DNA of 64,000 nucleotides from an uncultured Alphaproteobacteria bacterium (GCA_902628835.1 CACOPD010000006.1:1-64000); one strand, 5' to 3'; positions 1 through 8,825 are shown, numbered from the stretch's first letter. The notes: a model not told the origin generated them from the letters alone. Program-made: numbers and translations.

Positions 1-55
1 TAAAAAAGCTTAAATCTATGACAGTTTTTTCATCAAAAAACTTATCAAGTTTCAT
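1..55 (-). CDS. 5' end of an unidentified gene leaving the window
   Basis: An ATG on the minus strand at 55 opens a frame of 18 codons (starting MKLDKFF) that runs off the left edge without a stop. It lies 11 bp after the yqhA stop and in the same direction, as expected for the next gene of a compact run. There is no clear Shine-Dalgarno and too little sequence to name it. Confidence 0.4.
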   Translation of the reverse strand, partial: MKLDKFFDEKTVIDLSFF

Positions 56-66
56 TTTTTATTTAA

Positions 67-585
67 TTATGGATGATGTTTAGTAATTCCGCTAATATAA
101 TCCATTATTGCTATAACTAATCCTGATAAAATAAATACAGCATGAATAAATATCATTAAGTAGATTTCTTCTGATGTTTTTGAACCTACATCAATAAAAG
201 CCTCGAGCAAACCGATACTTGAAATAGCTACTATTGAGGCAATAAGTTTTAATTTCAAACCTGAAAAATCTAGTTTTCCCATCCACTCTGGCTTATCTTC
301 AGATTGATTTGCAATATCAATTTTTGAAACAAAATTTTCATATCCTGCAAATATCACCATTAAAACTAAATTTCCTACAAGAGCTAAGTCAACAATATGT
401 AGTACAAATACAAGAAGTTCATTTAAAGTTAAGTCATTTAAGTGTGTAATTTCATAAATGAATAATGCAATAACTTTGTATGTAATAACTAGAAGAGTAA
501 GACATAAAGCAACATAAACAGGAGCTAACGCCCATCTGCTCGAGAACATTGCTCTTTCAAGTAATCCTTCAAAAACTCTACGCAT
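67..585 (-). CDS. YqhA/UPF0114 family inner-membrane protein
   Basis: This 172-residue protein has four hydrophobic segments (about 17-45, 58-84, 107-128 and 140-162), which is the size and layout of the YqhA (UPF0114) family. The N-terminal region MRRVFEGLLERAMFSSRW and the segment LVLMVIFAGYENFVSKI look family-typical. The biochemical function of the family is unknown; some homologues have been linked to the inner membrane and energy stress. It is the first of a minus-strand run, 44 bp after the DHDPS-family enzyme. The family call is firm, the function is not. Confidence 0.8.
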   Translation of the reverse strand: MRRVFEGLLERAMFSSRWALAPVYVALCLTLLVITYKVIALFIYEITHLNDLTLNELLVFVLHIVDLALVGNLVLMVIFAGYENFVSKIDIANQSEDKPEWMGKLDFSGLKLKLIASIVAISSIGLLEAFIDVGSKTSEEIYLMIFIHAVFILSGLVIAIMDYISGITKHHP

Positions 586-629
586 AAATAATAAGTAATT
601 TTTAAATAATATTTGTCAATTAAATTTTA

Positions 630-1562
630 CTATTTACCCCATTTATAAGTCAGTAAATCATATCTTTTTGCAAAATTTAATAATAAATTTTTTGTATCTT
701 CATCTAAAGGTTTAATTGGATCTCTACAAAAATCTGATTTAATTACCCCGCCCTCTTTCATTACTGTTTTGGTAGCTCTGAAACCACATTGTCTATTTTC
801 AAAATTTATTAATGGTAGAATATGATTATATATTTTTTCAGCTTTATCTTTTTCATTATTCCAAAAATGGTCAATTACTGGAGCTATTTTTTCTGGAAGT
901 AATGCTGAACTCATACTACCTGATATTCCAGCTTCTAAATCAGCATATAACGTTATACTTTCCTCTCCATCAAAAGGAGCATCTAGTCTTTCACTACAAT
1001 TTTTAATAAGAGCTCTTATTTTTGATGCAGCTTGAGTACTTTCAATTTTAAAACATGTTAAATATTCTATCTCATTTATCATCTTTGTCAGTAAAGGAAC
1101 TGGAAGTTCAATTCCAGATAAAGGAGCATCTTGAATCATGATACGTATTCCAACTTTAGAGATTTCATTAAATTGTTCAAAGATTTGATCTGGATTACCC
1201 TTTAATAATGCACCATGATAAGGTGGCATCATCATAATTATATCAGCACCAAGTGATTTTGCTAACTCTGCTCTAGGACGTACTATATCAGTTGCAAAAT
1301 GACTAACTGTAACAATTGTTTTAACTCTTCCATCAATTTTCTTCATACAGAGTTTTGTTAATTTTTCTCTTTCATCATCTGAAAGTAAAAATTGTTCAGA
1401 ATAATTTGCAAGAATGCATATACCTTGAACTTTTTGATCAATCATACAATCTAATACTCTTTCCATACCTTCATAATCAACTTCACCATTTTCGTGAAAA
1501 GGCGTAGGAGCTACAGGCCACATTCCATAATATTTGTACTGGTTTGATAACTCTAAATTCAT
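630..1562 (-). CDS. L-2-keto-3-deoxyarabonate dehydratase-like enzyme (DHDPS/NAL family)
   Basis: A 310-residue class I aldolase/dehydratase of the DapA/NanA superfamily. The Schiff-base lysine is K172 in FKIES. The usual YNxPxRTG tyrosine motif is replaced by QDAPLSG (144-150). That replacement, with the segments ILANYSEQF (50-58) and MMPPYHGA (111-118) and the C-terminal ENRQ and TVMKEGG, resembles what I recall of bacterial L-2-keto-3-deoxyarabonate dehydratase, which makes 2-oxoglutarate semialdehyde from the arabonate-derived keto acid. It is therefore unlikely to be lysine-biosynthetic DapA. A related pyrroline-4-hydroxy-2-carboxylate deaminase remains possible. It lies downstream of an EamA transporter and dmdA, not next to the arabinosidase locus. 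Confidence 0.65.
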   Translation of the reverse strand: MNLELSNQYKYYGMWPVAPTPFHENGEVDYEGMERVLDCMIDQKVQGICILANYSEQFLLSDDEREKLTKLCMKKIDGRVKTIVTVSHFATDIVRPRAELAKSLGADIIMMMPPYHGALLKGNPDQIFEQFNEISKVGIRIMIQDAPLSGIELPVPLLTKMINEIEYLTCFKIESTQAASKIRALIKNCSERLDAPFDGEESITLYADLEAGISGSMSSALLPEKIAPVIDHFWNNEKDKAEKIYNHILPLINFENRQCGFRATKTVMKEGGVIKSDFCRDPIKPLDEDTKNLLLNFAKRYDLLTYKWGK

Positions 1563-1603
1563 AATTTGTTTTAAGAAATTTTTAAATGTTTTAAAAGATA
1601 AAA

Positions 1604-2491
1604 TTAATTTTTGAGTGGAATAGACGTCTTAGCAATATCTTTTTTCAAATAATTTTCTCTATAAGTTATTATAAGTACAGAAATAAACACAAGAGAACCT
1701 CCGATATAAGTAAAATAATCTACACTTTCATTAAATAGAATTAGTGAAAATATTGTAGCCCATAAAAGTTGTGAAAACCAAATAGGTTGTAAAATAGTAA
1801 GAGATGCCAATTTATATGAAGTATTAATACATAAATGAAGAACGGTACCAACTATTGCTGCCATTAAACTATAAAAAACTGATGATAGTGAAAGACTAGA
1901 CCAATAAACAATAGCTAGTGGAAGTGTAAATATAGATACAAAAGTGTATTGATACGTAATTATAGTCATTGGTGAGTCAGATTTTGACATATATTTGGTA
2001 ATAATAATTACGGTAGACCAAAGCAAAGTTGATGTTAGGACCATATAAGCACCAATACTTATTTCGATAATTCCTGGTCGAAGAATAATAATTACACCTA
2101 TGAAACCTAGTATTAAAGAAAATGTTCTTATTAAATATATTCTCTCTTTTAAAAAAATAACACTTAAAATAACTACAAGAATTGGACTTAAAAAACCTAT
2201 AGCTTTTATTTGATCAAGAGGAATATACATTAGTGCAGCAAAGCCTAAAATCATCATAGGAACATTAATAATACTTCGTGTAATATGAAATTTAAAATTA
2301 TCTGTATTATAAATTTTAAATTTTGATTTAATTACAAAAGGTAATATTAATAAAAAACCAAAAAAAAATCTCATGAAACCAACACTAAAAACATTTGCAT
2401 CCTCTTGTGCAAATTTTAAAAATACACTCATAAGTACCGCACAAAAAGAAGCAACTAAAGCAAGGATTATGCCTTTGACATTTTTAGTCAT
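1604..2491 (-). CDS. EamA/DMT-superfamily transporter
   Basis: A 295-residue integral membrane protein with about ten hydrophobic helices arranged as two EamA repeats. The N-terminal repeat starts IILALVASFCAVLMSVF, and an RxxFGFLLILP-like stretch near residue 42 is typical of drug/metabolite transporters. The substrate cannot be read from sequence. It begins 9 bp after the dmdA stop, so it is almost certainly co-transcribed with dmdA and could move a DMSP-related or other small metabolite; that link rests on context only. The C-terminus is short and lysine-rich. Confidence 0.8.
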   Translation of the reverse strand: MTKNVKGIILALVASFCAVLMSVFLKFAQEDANVFSVGFMRFFFGFLLILPFVIKSKFKIYNTDNFKFHITRSIINVPMMILGFAALMYIPLDQIKAIGFLSPILVVILSVIFLKERIYLIRTFSLILGFIGVIIILRPGIIEISIGAYMVLTSTLLWSTVIIITKYMSKSDSPMTIITYQYTFVSIFTLPLAIVYWSSLSLSSVFYSLMAAIVGTVLHLCINTSYKLASLTILQPIWFSQLLWATIFSLILFNESVDYFTYIGGSLVFISVLIITYRENYLKKDIAKTSIPLKN

Positions 2492-2500
2492 TGTAAAAGT

Positions 2501-3610
2501 TTAGATAAAAGGTAACGAGCAAATTTCTCCTTTGTATTTTTTTTGATTAATAATGATATCAAATTCTTGTCCTACTTCGAAATAACCTTTTTTTATCATA
2601 GCTATACCAAGAACTTTATTAAATGTTGGTGAAAAAACTGCAGATCTTATTTCACCAATAATTTTATTATCCACTGTTAAGTTAATAGCTGATCTTAAGT
2701 TGATTTGATCTAAATTAATTTTAACTCCCATTAATTTTTTTTCTATTCCACTCTCTTTTATTTTAATCAAATTATCTTTTCCAAGAAATTCAATATTTGA
2801 ATCTATATGTACAAATTTCCCCAAACCACATTCAAATGGATTGTCATTTATATCCATATCATTACCATAAGAGAGTAAAGCACCTTCAATTCTTTCAATT
2901 AGATGAGGACAACCTGGTTTTACATTATATTCTTTACCAGCTTCAAATAACAGATCATATAATTCTAGACCAGATTTGGAATCTTCTACATAAATTTCAA
3001 CACCACCCTGCTTTGACCAACCTGATCTGGCAATTAGATGTTTAGAGTCTTTAAAATTAAAATATTTAAAATTATAAAATTTTAAATCTAAAATTTCTTT
3101 ACCAAATATTTTTTCTAATAAATTAAAAGCCTTGGGGCCTTGCACTGCCATAATATTTACATCTGGTTCACTGATAGTAACGTCAAATTTTTTTCCAATT
3201 GCTAAACCTTTTGCAAACAGCATAACATCTGAGTCAGCTATTGATATCCACCACTTTTCTTGATTAAATTTCAAAATAACAGGATCGTTAATCATACCAC
3301 CTTTTTCATCAATTATTGGGCAATAGTAACATTTACCATCCTTAGACTCACTTAAATCTCTGCAGGTCATCAATTGAACAAGTTTATATGAATCTTTCCC
3401 TTTAATTTCTATTTGTCTCTCAGCTGCAACATCCCAAATTTGGACATGGTTTTTTAAATGATTATAAGTATCTTCTAATGAGTCTTCAAATCCAGCAGGA
3501 AGAAGCATATGATTATAAATTGTATATGATGTAACCCCCTGCTTTTCAATTCTAGAGGAATAAATAGTACTTCTTAACCTTCTTGATTTTGCAACAAATT
3601 GATTTGACAT
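2501..3610 (-). CDS. dmdA: Dimethylsulfoniopropionate demethylase DmdA
   Basis: A 369-residue GcvT-fold protein that transfers a methyl group from DMSP to tetrahydrofolate, leaving methylmercaptopropionate. It carries the signature segments I know from SAR11-type DmdA and not from GcvT: YNHMLLP (32-38), [38 protein letters not shown], and [11 protein letters not shown] followed by LLSYGNDMD. The true gcvT of this genome is at 37.7-38.8 kb and lacks these. It starts at the ATG at 3610, 71 bp downstream of a small membrane-protein gene, with no strong Shine-Dalgarno. The flanking EamA transporter is in the same unit. Downstream enzymes of the demethylation pathway (DmdB, C, D) are not in the window. 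Confidence 0.92.
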   Translation of the reverse strand: MSNQFVAKSRRLRSTIYSSRIEKQGVTSYTIYNHMLLPAGFEDSLEDTYNHLKNHVQIWDVAAERQIEIKGKDSYKLVQLMTCRDLSESKDGKCYYCPIIDEKGGMINDPVILKFNQEKWWISIADSDVMLFAKGLAIGKKFDVTISEPDVNIMAVQGPKAFNLLEKIFGKEILDLKFYNFKYFNFKDSKHLIARSGWSKQGGVEIYVEDSKSGLELYDLLFEAGKEYNVKPGCPHLIERIEGALLSYGNDMDINDNPFECGLGKFVHIDSNIEFLGKDNLIKIKESGIEKKLMGVKINLDQINLRSAINLTVDNKIIGEIRSAVFSPTFNKVLGIAMIKKGYFEVGQEFDIIINQKKYKGEICSLPFI

Positions 3611-3681
3611 CCGGTGACTCGTATAAATATTTGTAATGAGTTAGTCCACACTTAATTAGATTAATTAATTTTTGTAAACTT

Positions 3682-3852
3682 TCATATAAGATATTGAAAA
3701 ACAAAATAAAGAGATAAAACTACTAATACAATGGCAATCCAAATCGATAGATTTGTGAAAAAAGTTTTAAAACTGTTATTAGAATTTAAAAATGAAGGTA
3801 AAACTAATAATAATACACCAACCATATAAATAATTGGTACTACTTTATCCAT
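3682..3852 (-). CDS. Small two-helix membrane protein (56 aa)
   Basis: Reading the gap between dmdA and the oxidoreductase gives an open frame from ATG at 3852 to TGA at 3682-3684. The product starts MDKVVPIIYMVGVLLLVLPS and contains two hydrophobic segments (about 5-20 and 36-54) separated by a polar loop with NSNNSFK. It starts only 3 bp after the stop of the upstream oxidoreductase gene, so it is translationally placed like a real gene of this run. I do not recognise the family. A topology with both ends on the same side is likely. Codon use is A+T-rich like its neighbours. Confidence 0.6.
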   Translation of the reverse strand: MDKVVPIIYMVGVLLLVLPSFLNSNNSFKTFFTNLSIWIAIVLVVLSLYFVFQYLI

Positions 3853-3855
3853 ATA

Positions 3856-4716
3856 TTAGTATTTTTCTTTTCCTATAAGCTCACTAACAAGTAGATTACC
3901 ATAACCTTTTTTTGACGCATTTTTGTAAAATGATTTAGCAGTTTTTACTAAATTATTTGCATTAGGCATATCTGAAACAAGATCATTAATATAATTTAAA
4001 TCTTTAAAAGTATTATCAACTGAAAATACATAACCCTTATAGTTGCCTTTAATTGCTTTATTTGCAATTCTATCTAAAGCACCTGAGTTACCTGAGCCCA
4101 ATCTTGCAACATCGCATAGAAGCTTAATGTTAATATCCAGTTTTTTTGCAGATTTGAAAAATTCTATTACACTTGTTGTTGTTAATAAAGATAAAAAATT
4201 TGATAATAATTTTGCAGATGATGCTTTTGAAACATTACCAAAATAAAAAACAGATTTACAAAAACAGTTTAAGTATTTCTTACATTTTAAAAAATTATTT
4301 TTTTTCCCTCCAAATATTCCACCTAAAATTCCCTGTTCACTTTGAACCGGGCCGCCCATAACTCCACAAAAATTATAACTAATATTTTTAGAATTAAAAA
4401 CTTGCTCCATTTTAGTTGCACCTTTTTTATTATGTGTTGTCAAATCAATAATTATTGTTTTTTTTTGTAGATATTTTTTTATTTCATTAGCAACTTTCAA
4501 AGCAATAGGAGTATTTGTAACACACAGCATTAAGCAATCTAAATTACTATTTTTTAACCCATCATATGACTTAATTTCATGTGCTCCAATTTTTAGTAAT
4601 TTATTAATTGGTTTTCTATTTTTGTGTGCAAATATATAGACATCATGCTTCTTTAATAAGTTTTTTACCATTCCATAACCCATATAACCCACTCCGATAA
4701 AACCTACTTTGCTCAT
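3856..4716 (-). CDS. 3-hydroxyisobutyrate dehydrogenase-family oxidoreductase
   Basis: A 286-residue beta-hydroxyacid dehydrogenase. The N-terminal Rossmann fold shows GVGYMGYGM (8-16), and the catalytic lysine is probably K169 in SKASSAKLLSN. The substrate-binding DxPVSGG-type motif reads GVMGGPVQSEQG, so it is divergent, and the normal K-x-x-N-N reads K-L-L-S-N. These changes suggest a substrate other than 3-hydroxyisobutyrate. It differs clearly from the second family member at 15.3-16.1 kb. It sits between the MFS carrier gene and the small membrane protein, transcribed toward dmdA. The substrate is not predictable. Confidence 0.8.
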   Translation of the reverse strand: MSKVGFIGVGYMGYGMVKNLLKKHDVYIFAHKNRKPINKLLKIGAHEIKSYDGLKNSNLDCLMLCVTNTPIALKVANEIKKYLQKKTIIIDLTTHNKKGATKMEQVFNSKNISYNFCGVMGGPVQSEQGILGGIFGGKKNNFLKCKKYLNCFCKSVFYFGNVSKASSAKLLSNFLSLLTTTSVIEFFKSAKKLDINIKLLCDVARLGSGNSGALDRIANKAIKGNYKGYVFSVDNTFKDLNYINDLVSDMPNANNLVKTAKSFYKNASKKGYGNLLVSELIGKEKY

Positions 4717-4766
4717 AGAAATAACTATAATTTAAATATATTTATTTAAAAGTTTTTTATGAATAC

Positions 4767-5927
4767 TTATGCGTTTTGAGACGCAAAAAAAGATACTAAC
4801 ACAACGATTATTAAAAGTGGAATACATATAATATTTATTACTGTCCAATTAGAGAAATATAAAAGAAAACCAGCAGATAGAGATCCTATACCTTGGGTAG
4901 AAAAAACAATAAAATCATTTAATCCTTGAGCAGTAAATTTATCTTTTTCTTCATATGAAACTACCAATAAACTTGATCCAGAAACAAATAAAAAATTCCA
5001 GCCAATACCAAGTAATATTAAACCCAACATATAAGAATAATAAAAATCAAAAAGAGTATTAACAGCAATACTACAAAATAAAATTATTACCCCCGTATAA
5101 ATTATATTCGTATTTCCAAATTTCTTTATTAAATCACCTGAAAAGAGTGATGGTAAAAACATTCCAATAACATGTAACTGAATAACTATACTAGTTTCAA
5201 ATAATGTGAATTTATTTACAAGATGCATGTGCAACGGAGTAGCAGTCATAATTATAGCCATTGTAAAATAACCAAATCCAGCACTTACAATTGATTGTAG
5301 AATTTTAATATTTTTTAAAAGAGAAATAACAGTTTCAAACTGAAAATTGCTTTTACTTTTAATATTTTGATTATCATCATAAAATAAAAGAATAAAAAAA
5401 GGAATTATTGCCGTTATTGATAAAAAAATATAACTACCTAAAAATAGATTTTCTGGGAAATAATCTTTAAAATACTCTGCAAAATTTGAAGATAATAAAG
5501 CAGATATAATTCCCAATAATAAAATAATAGATATTGATCTTGGGATATATTCTTTAGATACTGATTCAGATGCTGCAAATCTATATTGATGAATAAAAGC
5601 TTGAGAAGAACCAATTAATAAATTCCCTGAAGCAAAAATATAAAAATTTTGTTGGTATATTGCAAATGAACATAAAATTAGAGCAAAAGAACTTAAGATA
5701 GATGAAAATAAAAAACCTTTTTGTCTACCCCATATACTCATAAATCTAGAAGCTATTGGTGCACTGATTGCAATCCCTATAATCATTAATGTCATTGGTA
5801 AAGTTGCTAATGAATCTTGTAGCATTATTTGTGAGGTAATAATTCCACCAAGCAAAACTACTGCCATTGGAGGAAATGCGGCTATAGTTGAAGATAAACA
5901 AATAACAATGAAATTTTTATTAATCAT
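4767..5927 (-). CDS. MFS transporter
   Basis: A 386-residue protein with about 12 hydrophobic helices in two six-helix halves, split by a polar loop around residues 185-200 (YDDNQNIKSKSN). The loop after helix 2 carries SRFMSIWGRQKGF, the usual place for the MFS motif A (GxLxDxxGRR), here degenerate. The substrate is unknown. The gene diverges from the class IV aminotransferase across a 125-bp intergenic region holding a 16-bp dyad, and heads the minus-strand run ending at the left edge. Efflux of a small molecule is the most general expectation. Confidence 0.82.
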   Translation of the reverse strand: MINKNFIVICLSSTIAAFPPMAVVLLGGIITSQIMLQDSLATLPMTLMIIGIAISAPIASRFMSIWGRQKGFLFSSILSSFALILCSFAIYQQNFYIFASGNLLIGSSQAFIHQYRFAASESVSKEYIPRSISIILLLGIISALLSSNFAEYFKDYFPENLFLGSYIFLSITAIIPFFILLFYDDNQNIKSKSNFQFETVISLLKNIKILQSIVSAGFGYFTMAIIMTATPLHMHLVNKFTLFETSIVIQLHVIGMFLPSLFSGDLIKKFGNTNIIYTGVIILFCSIAVNTLFDFYYSYMLGLILLGIGWNFLFVSGSSLLVVSYEEKDKFTAQGLNDFIVFSTQGIGSLSAGFLLYFSNWTVINIICIPLLIIVVLVSFFASQNA

Positions 5928-5953
5928 ACTTATTGAAATTAATTAATTGGTTA

Positions 5954-5969
5954 TATGATTTTAATCATA
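5954..5969. promoter_or_regulatory. 16-bp dyad in a divergent intergenic region
   Basis: The arms TATGATT and AATCATA form a perfect 7-bp inverted repeat around a TT centre. It lies between the divergent MFS gene (start 5927) and the aminotransferase gene (start 6053), a usual place for an operator. In DNA this A+T-rich a short palindrome can arise by chance, and no regulator is encoded nearby. Confidence 0.25.
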
Positions 5970-6052
5970 AGTCACTCATTGTTTTTATATTTTAATATTT
6001 TTATAATTAAATATTCAGTAGACCTATAATTACTATTAAGATAGAAAATGTT

Positions 6053-6943
6053 ATGGTTTCTAGTCATGATTTTTTTAAAGATAAAAGAAATAATAATATA
6101 AAAATTTATATTAATGGTAAGTTTTATAAAAGAAATGAAGCTAAAATATCAGTATTTGATTCATCTGTATTATTAGGAGATGGTGTTTGGGATTCTTTAA
6201 GATACCATAATAATAAATTTATTTTTTTAAATGAACATTTAGACAGACTATACAAAGATGCAAAACTTATTAATTTAAAAATACATGTATCGCGTAAAAA
6301 ACTTTCAGAAGCACTGACAAAAACTATCAAAATAAATAAAATGAAAACAGACGTTCATTTAAGAATAGTTGTTTCTAGAGGTATTAAGTCAACACCTTAT
6401 CAATCACCTAAGGTTACAATATCTAAACCAACTATAATAATAATTCCAGAATATAAAAAACCAGATATTAAAGCATATAAAAAAGGATTAAAATTAGTTA
6501 CAGTAAAGACAATTAGAGGACCAATTAATGTTCAAAATCCTCAAATAAATTCACTTAGTAAATTAAATTGCATTCTAGCTTGTATTGAAGCAAATAAAAA
6601 AAATGCTGACGAGGCGCTAATGTTTGATATTAATGGGAATGTAGCAACAAATAATAGTACGCATTTCTTCTTTGTAAAAAATAATACTGTCTTTACATCA
6701 ACAGGGAAGTATTGTGTTACAGGAATTACTAGGCAAAAAATTATAGACATATGTAAAAAAAATAAAATAAAAGTAAAAGAAAAGAATTTTAAATTAAACG
6801 AAGTATTGAATGCTGATGAAGCATTTTGCACTGGTTCTTTTGCAGGCATTGTTCCTGTTAATGCGATAAATAAAAGAAAATTCTCTTTAAAAAATAATCC
6901 ATTAACAATGAAATTATCAAATTTTTATAATAGTTTATTTTAA
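6053..6943 (+). CDS. Class IV (IlvE/DAAT-fold) aminotransferase
   Basis: A 296-residue PLP enzyme of fold type IV. The Schiff-base lysine is K170 in NSLSKLN, and the PLP-pyridine glutamate lies in ADEALMFD (E187). The C-terminal phosphate-binding stretch is FCTGSFAGI. Length and motifs fit branched-chain or D-amino-acid transaminases. The N-terminus is about ten residues longer than usual if ATG 6053 is used. It heads a nine-gene plus-strand run and directly abuts the sulfotransferase-like gene, a pairing I have seen annotated beside branched-chain aminotransferases. The exact amino-acid specificity cannot be assigned. Confidence 0.8.
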   Translation: MVSSHDFFKDKRNNNIKIYINGKFYKRNEAKISVFDSSVLLGDGVWDSLRYHNNKFIFLNEHLDRLYKDAKLINLKIHVSRKKLSEALTKTIKINKMKTDVHLRIVVSRGIKSTPYQSPKVTISKPTIIIIPEYKKPDIKAYKKGLKLVTVKTIRGPINVQNPQINSLSKLNCILACIEANKKNADEALMFDINGNVATNNSTHFFFVKNNTVFTSTGKYCVTGITRQKIIDICKKNKIKVKEKNFKLNEVLNADEAFCTGSFAGIVPVNAINKRKFSLKNNPLTMKLSNFYNSLF

Positions 6944-7657
6944 ATGATTAAAATATTTATGTGGTCAGGTCCTAGAAATATTAGTACTGCATTGATGAGA
7001 TCATTTGAAAATAGAACTGATACAAAAGTTTATGATGAACCATTTTATTCATATTACTTAAAAAATACAAATTTAGATCATCCGATGAAAGATGAAATTA
7101 TAAATACTTATCCATATGATGAAAATGAAGTAATAAATTTAATTACAAAAAATGATGATAAATATAAAATCTTTTATCAAAAACATATGACTCATCATAT
7201 TTTAGATAAAACTAATTTGGAATGGATCAATAAAGGTTTAAACTGTTTTTTAATTCGTGATCCTGCAAAAGTAATTACTTCATACATTAAAAAAAATTCT
7301 TTACGATCAATAAAAGATGTTGGATTTAAAAAACTTTATCAAATATTTAAATTATTAAATTTAAAAGAACCAATTGTAATAAATTCAGATTATTTATTAA
7401 AGGATCCTCAAAAATACTTAAAAATTTTATGCCAAAAATTAAATTTAGATTTTGATGAAAAAATGCTTAATTGGCCGAAAGGTTATAGAGATACTGATGG
7501 TATTTGGTCTAAAGTTTGGTATCAAAATGTAATTTCGACAACCACGTTTAATAGTAATATCAACAGAGAATACAATGTACCTAAAAATTTTGAAAATATT
7601 TATAAAGAATGTCAAGAGATCTATGAAGAAATTAATAAATATTCAATTCAGGTATGA
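6944..7657 (+). CDS. P-loop sulfotransferase-like protein
   Basis: A 237-residue P-loop protein with the N-terminal motif WSGPRNISTALMRSF (5-19). Its GPRNISTA core corresponds to the phosphosulfate-binding loop of PAPS-dependent sulfotransferases. The second cofactor element is probably CFLIRDPAKVITSY (about 101-114), matching the R-D-P of the family. The start codon follows the aminotransferase stop directly, and the 3' end overlaps the next gene by 4 bp, so the three form one translational unit. Whether it transfers sulfate or does another nucleotide-dependent reaction is open. Confidence 0.72.
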   Translation: MIKIFMWSGPRNISTALMRSFENRTDTKVYDEPFYSYYLKNTNLDHPMKDEIINTYPYDENEVINLITKNDDKYKIFYQKHMTHHILDKTNLEWINKGLNCFLIRDPAKVITSYIKKNSLRSIKDVGFKKLYQIFKLLNLKEPIVINSDYLLKDPQKYLKILCQKLNLDFDEKMLNWPKGYRDTDGIWSKVWYQNVISTTTFNSNINREYNVPKNFENIYKECQEIYEEINKYSIQV

Positions 7658-8448
7658 TTAAGGAAGATATTCAAGAAGCATCAAAAATTCTATTTGAACA
7701 TAGGTTAAATAAAACAGGATTAACTTCGCTAAAACAATTAGAACCAAAAACAATAAATGATGCTTATGAAATACAAGAAAATCTTAAATTAAGATATTTA
7801 GAATTAAAAGATAATTTCTGTATTGGAAAAAAAGTTGGATGTACATCTCTAGCAGCACAGAATCAGATGAATATCAAAGAACCTTTCTATGGAAATCTAT
7901 TTAACCGATACAGTTCAAAAAATATTAATTTATTAAATTCCAAAAACTTTTTTGAACCATATGTTGAGCCAGAAATTAGTTTTAGGATAAAAGATGATAT
8001 AAATATTTCTAAAGCTCCTTTCACTATAAATGATATAGACTATTTATTAGATGGTTTATTTTGTTCAGTTGAAATAGTTGATTTTAGATTTAGTAAACCA
8101 TTGTCTGAAATTGGTGCCCTAAATGTAATATCAACAAATGGAGCTTCTGAGTATTGGATACGCAATGAAAATTTAATTAGAATTAAAGATGTAGATCTCA
8201 ATAATTTTGAAGTTAGTTTATTAATAAATGAAGAAATTGTAGACAAAGGAAATACAAGAAATGTGCTGGATAATCCATTAAATGCAGTTATTTGGTTAAT
8301 TAATAATCTTGCTGAAAAAGGTGAACCTATGCTTAAAGGTCAGTTTATAAGTTCTGGTTCTTGCACTAAAGCATTTAGAATTTATCCTAAAAGTAAAATT
8401 AAGGCAGATTTTAATCAATTAGGTTCAATTGAATTTGAATATATTTAA
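7654..8448 (+). CDS. 2-keto-4-pentenoate hydratase / FAH-family enzyme
   Basis: A 264-residue protein of the MhpD-type fumarylacetoacetate-hydrolase superfamily. The N-terminal IQENLKLRYLEL and IGKKVGCTS and the metal-site segment FEPYVEPEISF (about 107-117, with E-x-E) are characteristic, as is the later SVEIVDFRF. The C-terminus has the usual FISSGSCTKAFRI. The family hydrates enol keto acids or decarboxylates oxo-acids with Mg2+. It overlaps the sulfotransferase-like gene (ATGA-type junction). No meta-cleavage pathway is nearby, so its substrate is probably not aromatic-derived. Confidence 0.78.
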   Translation: MIKEDIQEASKILFEHRLNKTGLTSLKQLEPKTINDAYEIQENLKLRYLELKDNFCIGKKVGCTSLAAQNQMNIKEPFYGNLFNRYSSKNINLLNSKNFFEPYVEPEISFRIKDDINISKAPFTINDIDYLLDGLFCSVEIVDFRFSKPLSEIGALNVISTNGASEYWIRNENLIRIKDVDLNNFEVSLLINEEIVDKGNTRNVLDNPLNAVIWLINNLAEKGEPMLKGQFISSGSCTKAFRIYPKSKIKADFNQLGSIEFEYI

Positions 8449-8462
8449 GTTATTTACATAAT

Positions 8463-8825
8463 ATGAAGACAAAAGTTTTTTATAATAAATCTTGCAGTAT
8501 TTGTAATTTTGAAATCAATCATTACAAAAAAACTAAGAATAATATTGAGTGGGTAGATATAAATAATGTAAATGCATCGAAATTAGAAACAAATAAAAAC
8601 ACAAAAGCACTTCTAAGACGTCTTCACACAAAAAAAAATAATACAGTTTTTGCAGGAGTTGATGCTTTTATTGAAATGTGGATGGAGATACCAAAATATA
8701 GATTTTTAGCAAAAATTATAAAAAAACCAATAATATATCAGATTTCTTGGATTATTTATGAAGCTTTTGCATTAATTTTATTTTACAAAAACAAGAATCA
8801 ACTAAATAAATTAGAAAGAATTTAA
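8463..8825 (+). CDS. DCC-family (DUF393) thiol-disulfide protein
   Basis: A 120-residue protein with the N-terminal signature FYNKSCSICNFEI; C11 and C14 form the C-x-x-C after an F-Y/F-D motif, as in the DCC (DUF393) family of predicted thiol-disulfide oxidoreductases. A later segment, FAGVDAFIEMW, is the conserved acceptor region of the family, followed by a hydrophobic C-terminal helix with a possible membrane contact (residues 90-110). Members often occur near photolyase/cryptochrome relatives, and one is two genes downstream. No substrate is known. Confidence 0.8.
   Translation: MKTKVFYNKSCSICNFEINHYKKTKNNIEWVDINNVNASKLETNKNTKALLRRLHTKKNNTVFAGVDAFIEMWMEIPKYRFLAKIIKKPIIYQISWIIYEAFALILFYKNKNQLNKLERI

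Noticed and set aside
2501-3610. Second gcvT or sarcosine-type aminomethyltransferase
   Set aside because: Several segments specific to DmdA are present, and the genuine gcvT is in the glycine-cleavage operon.
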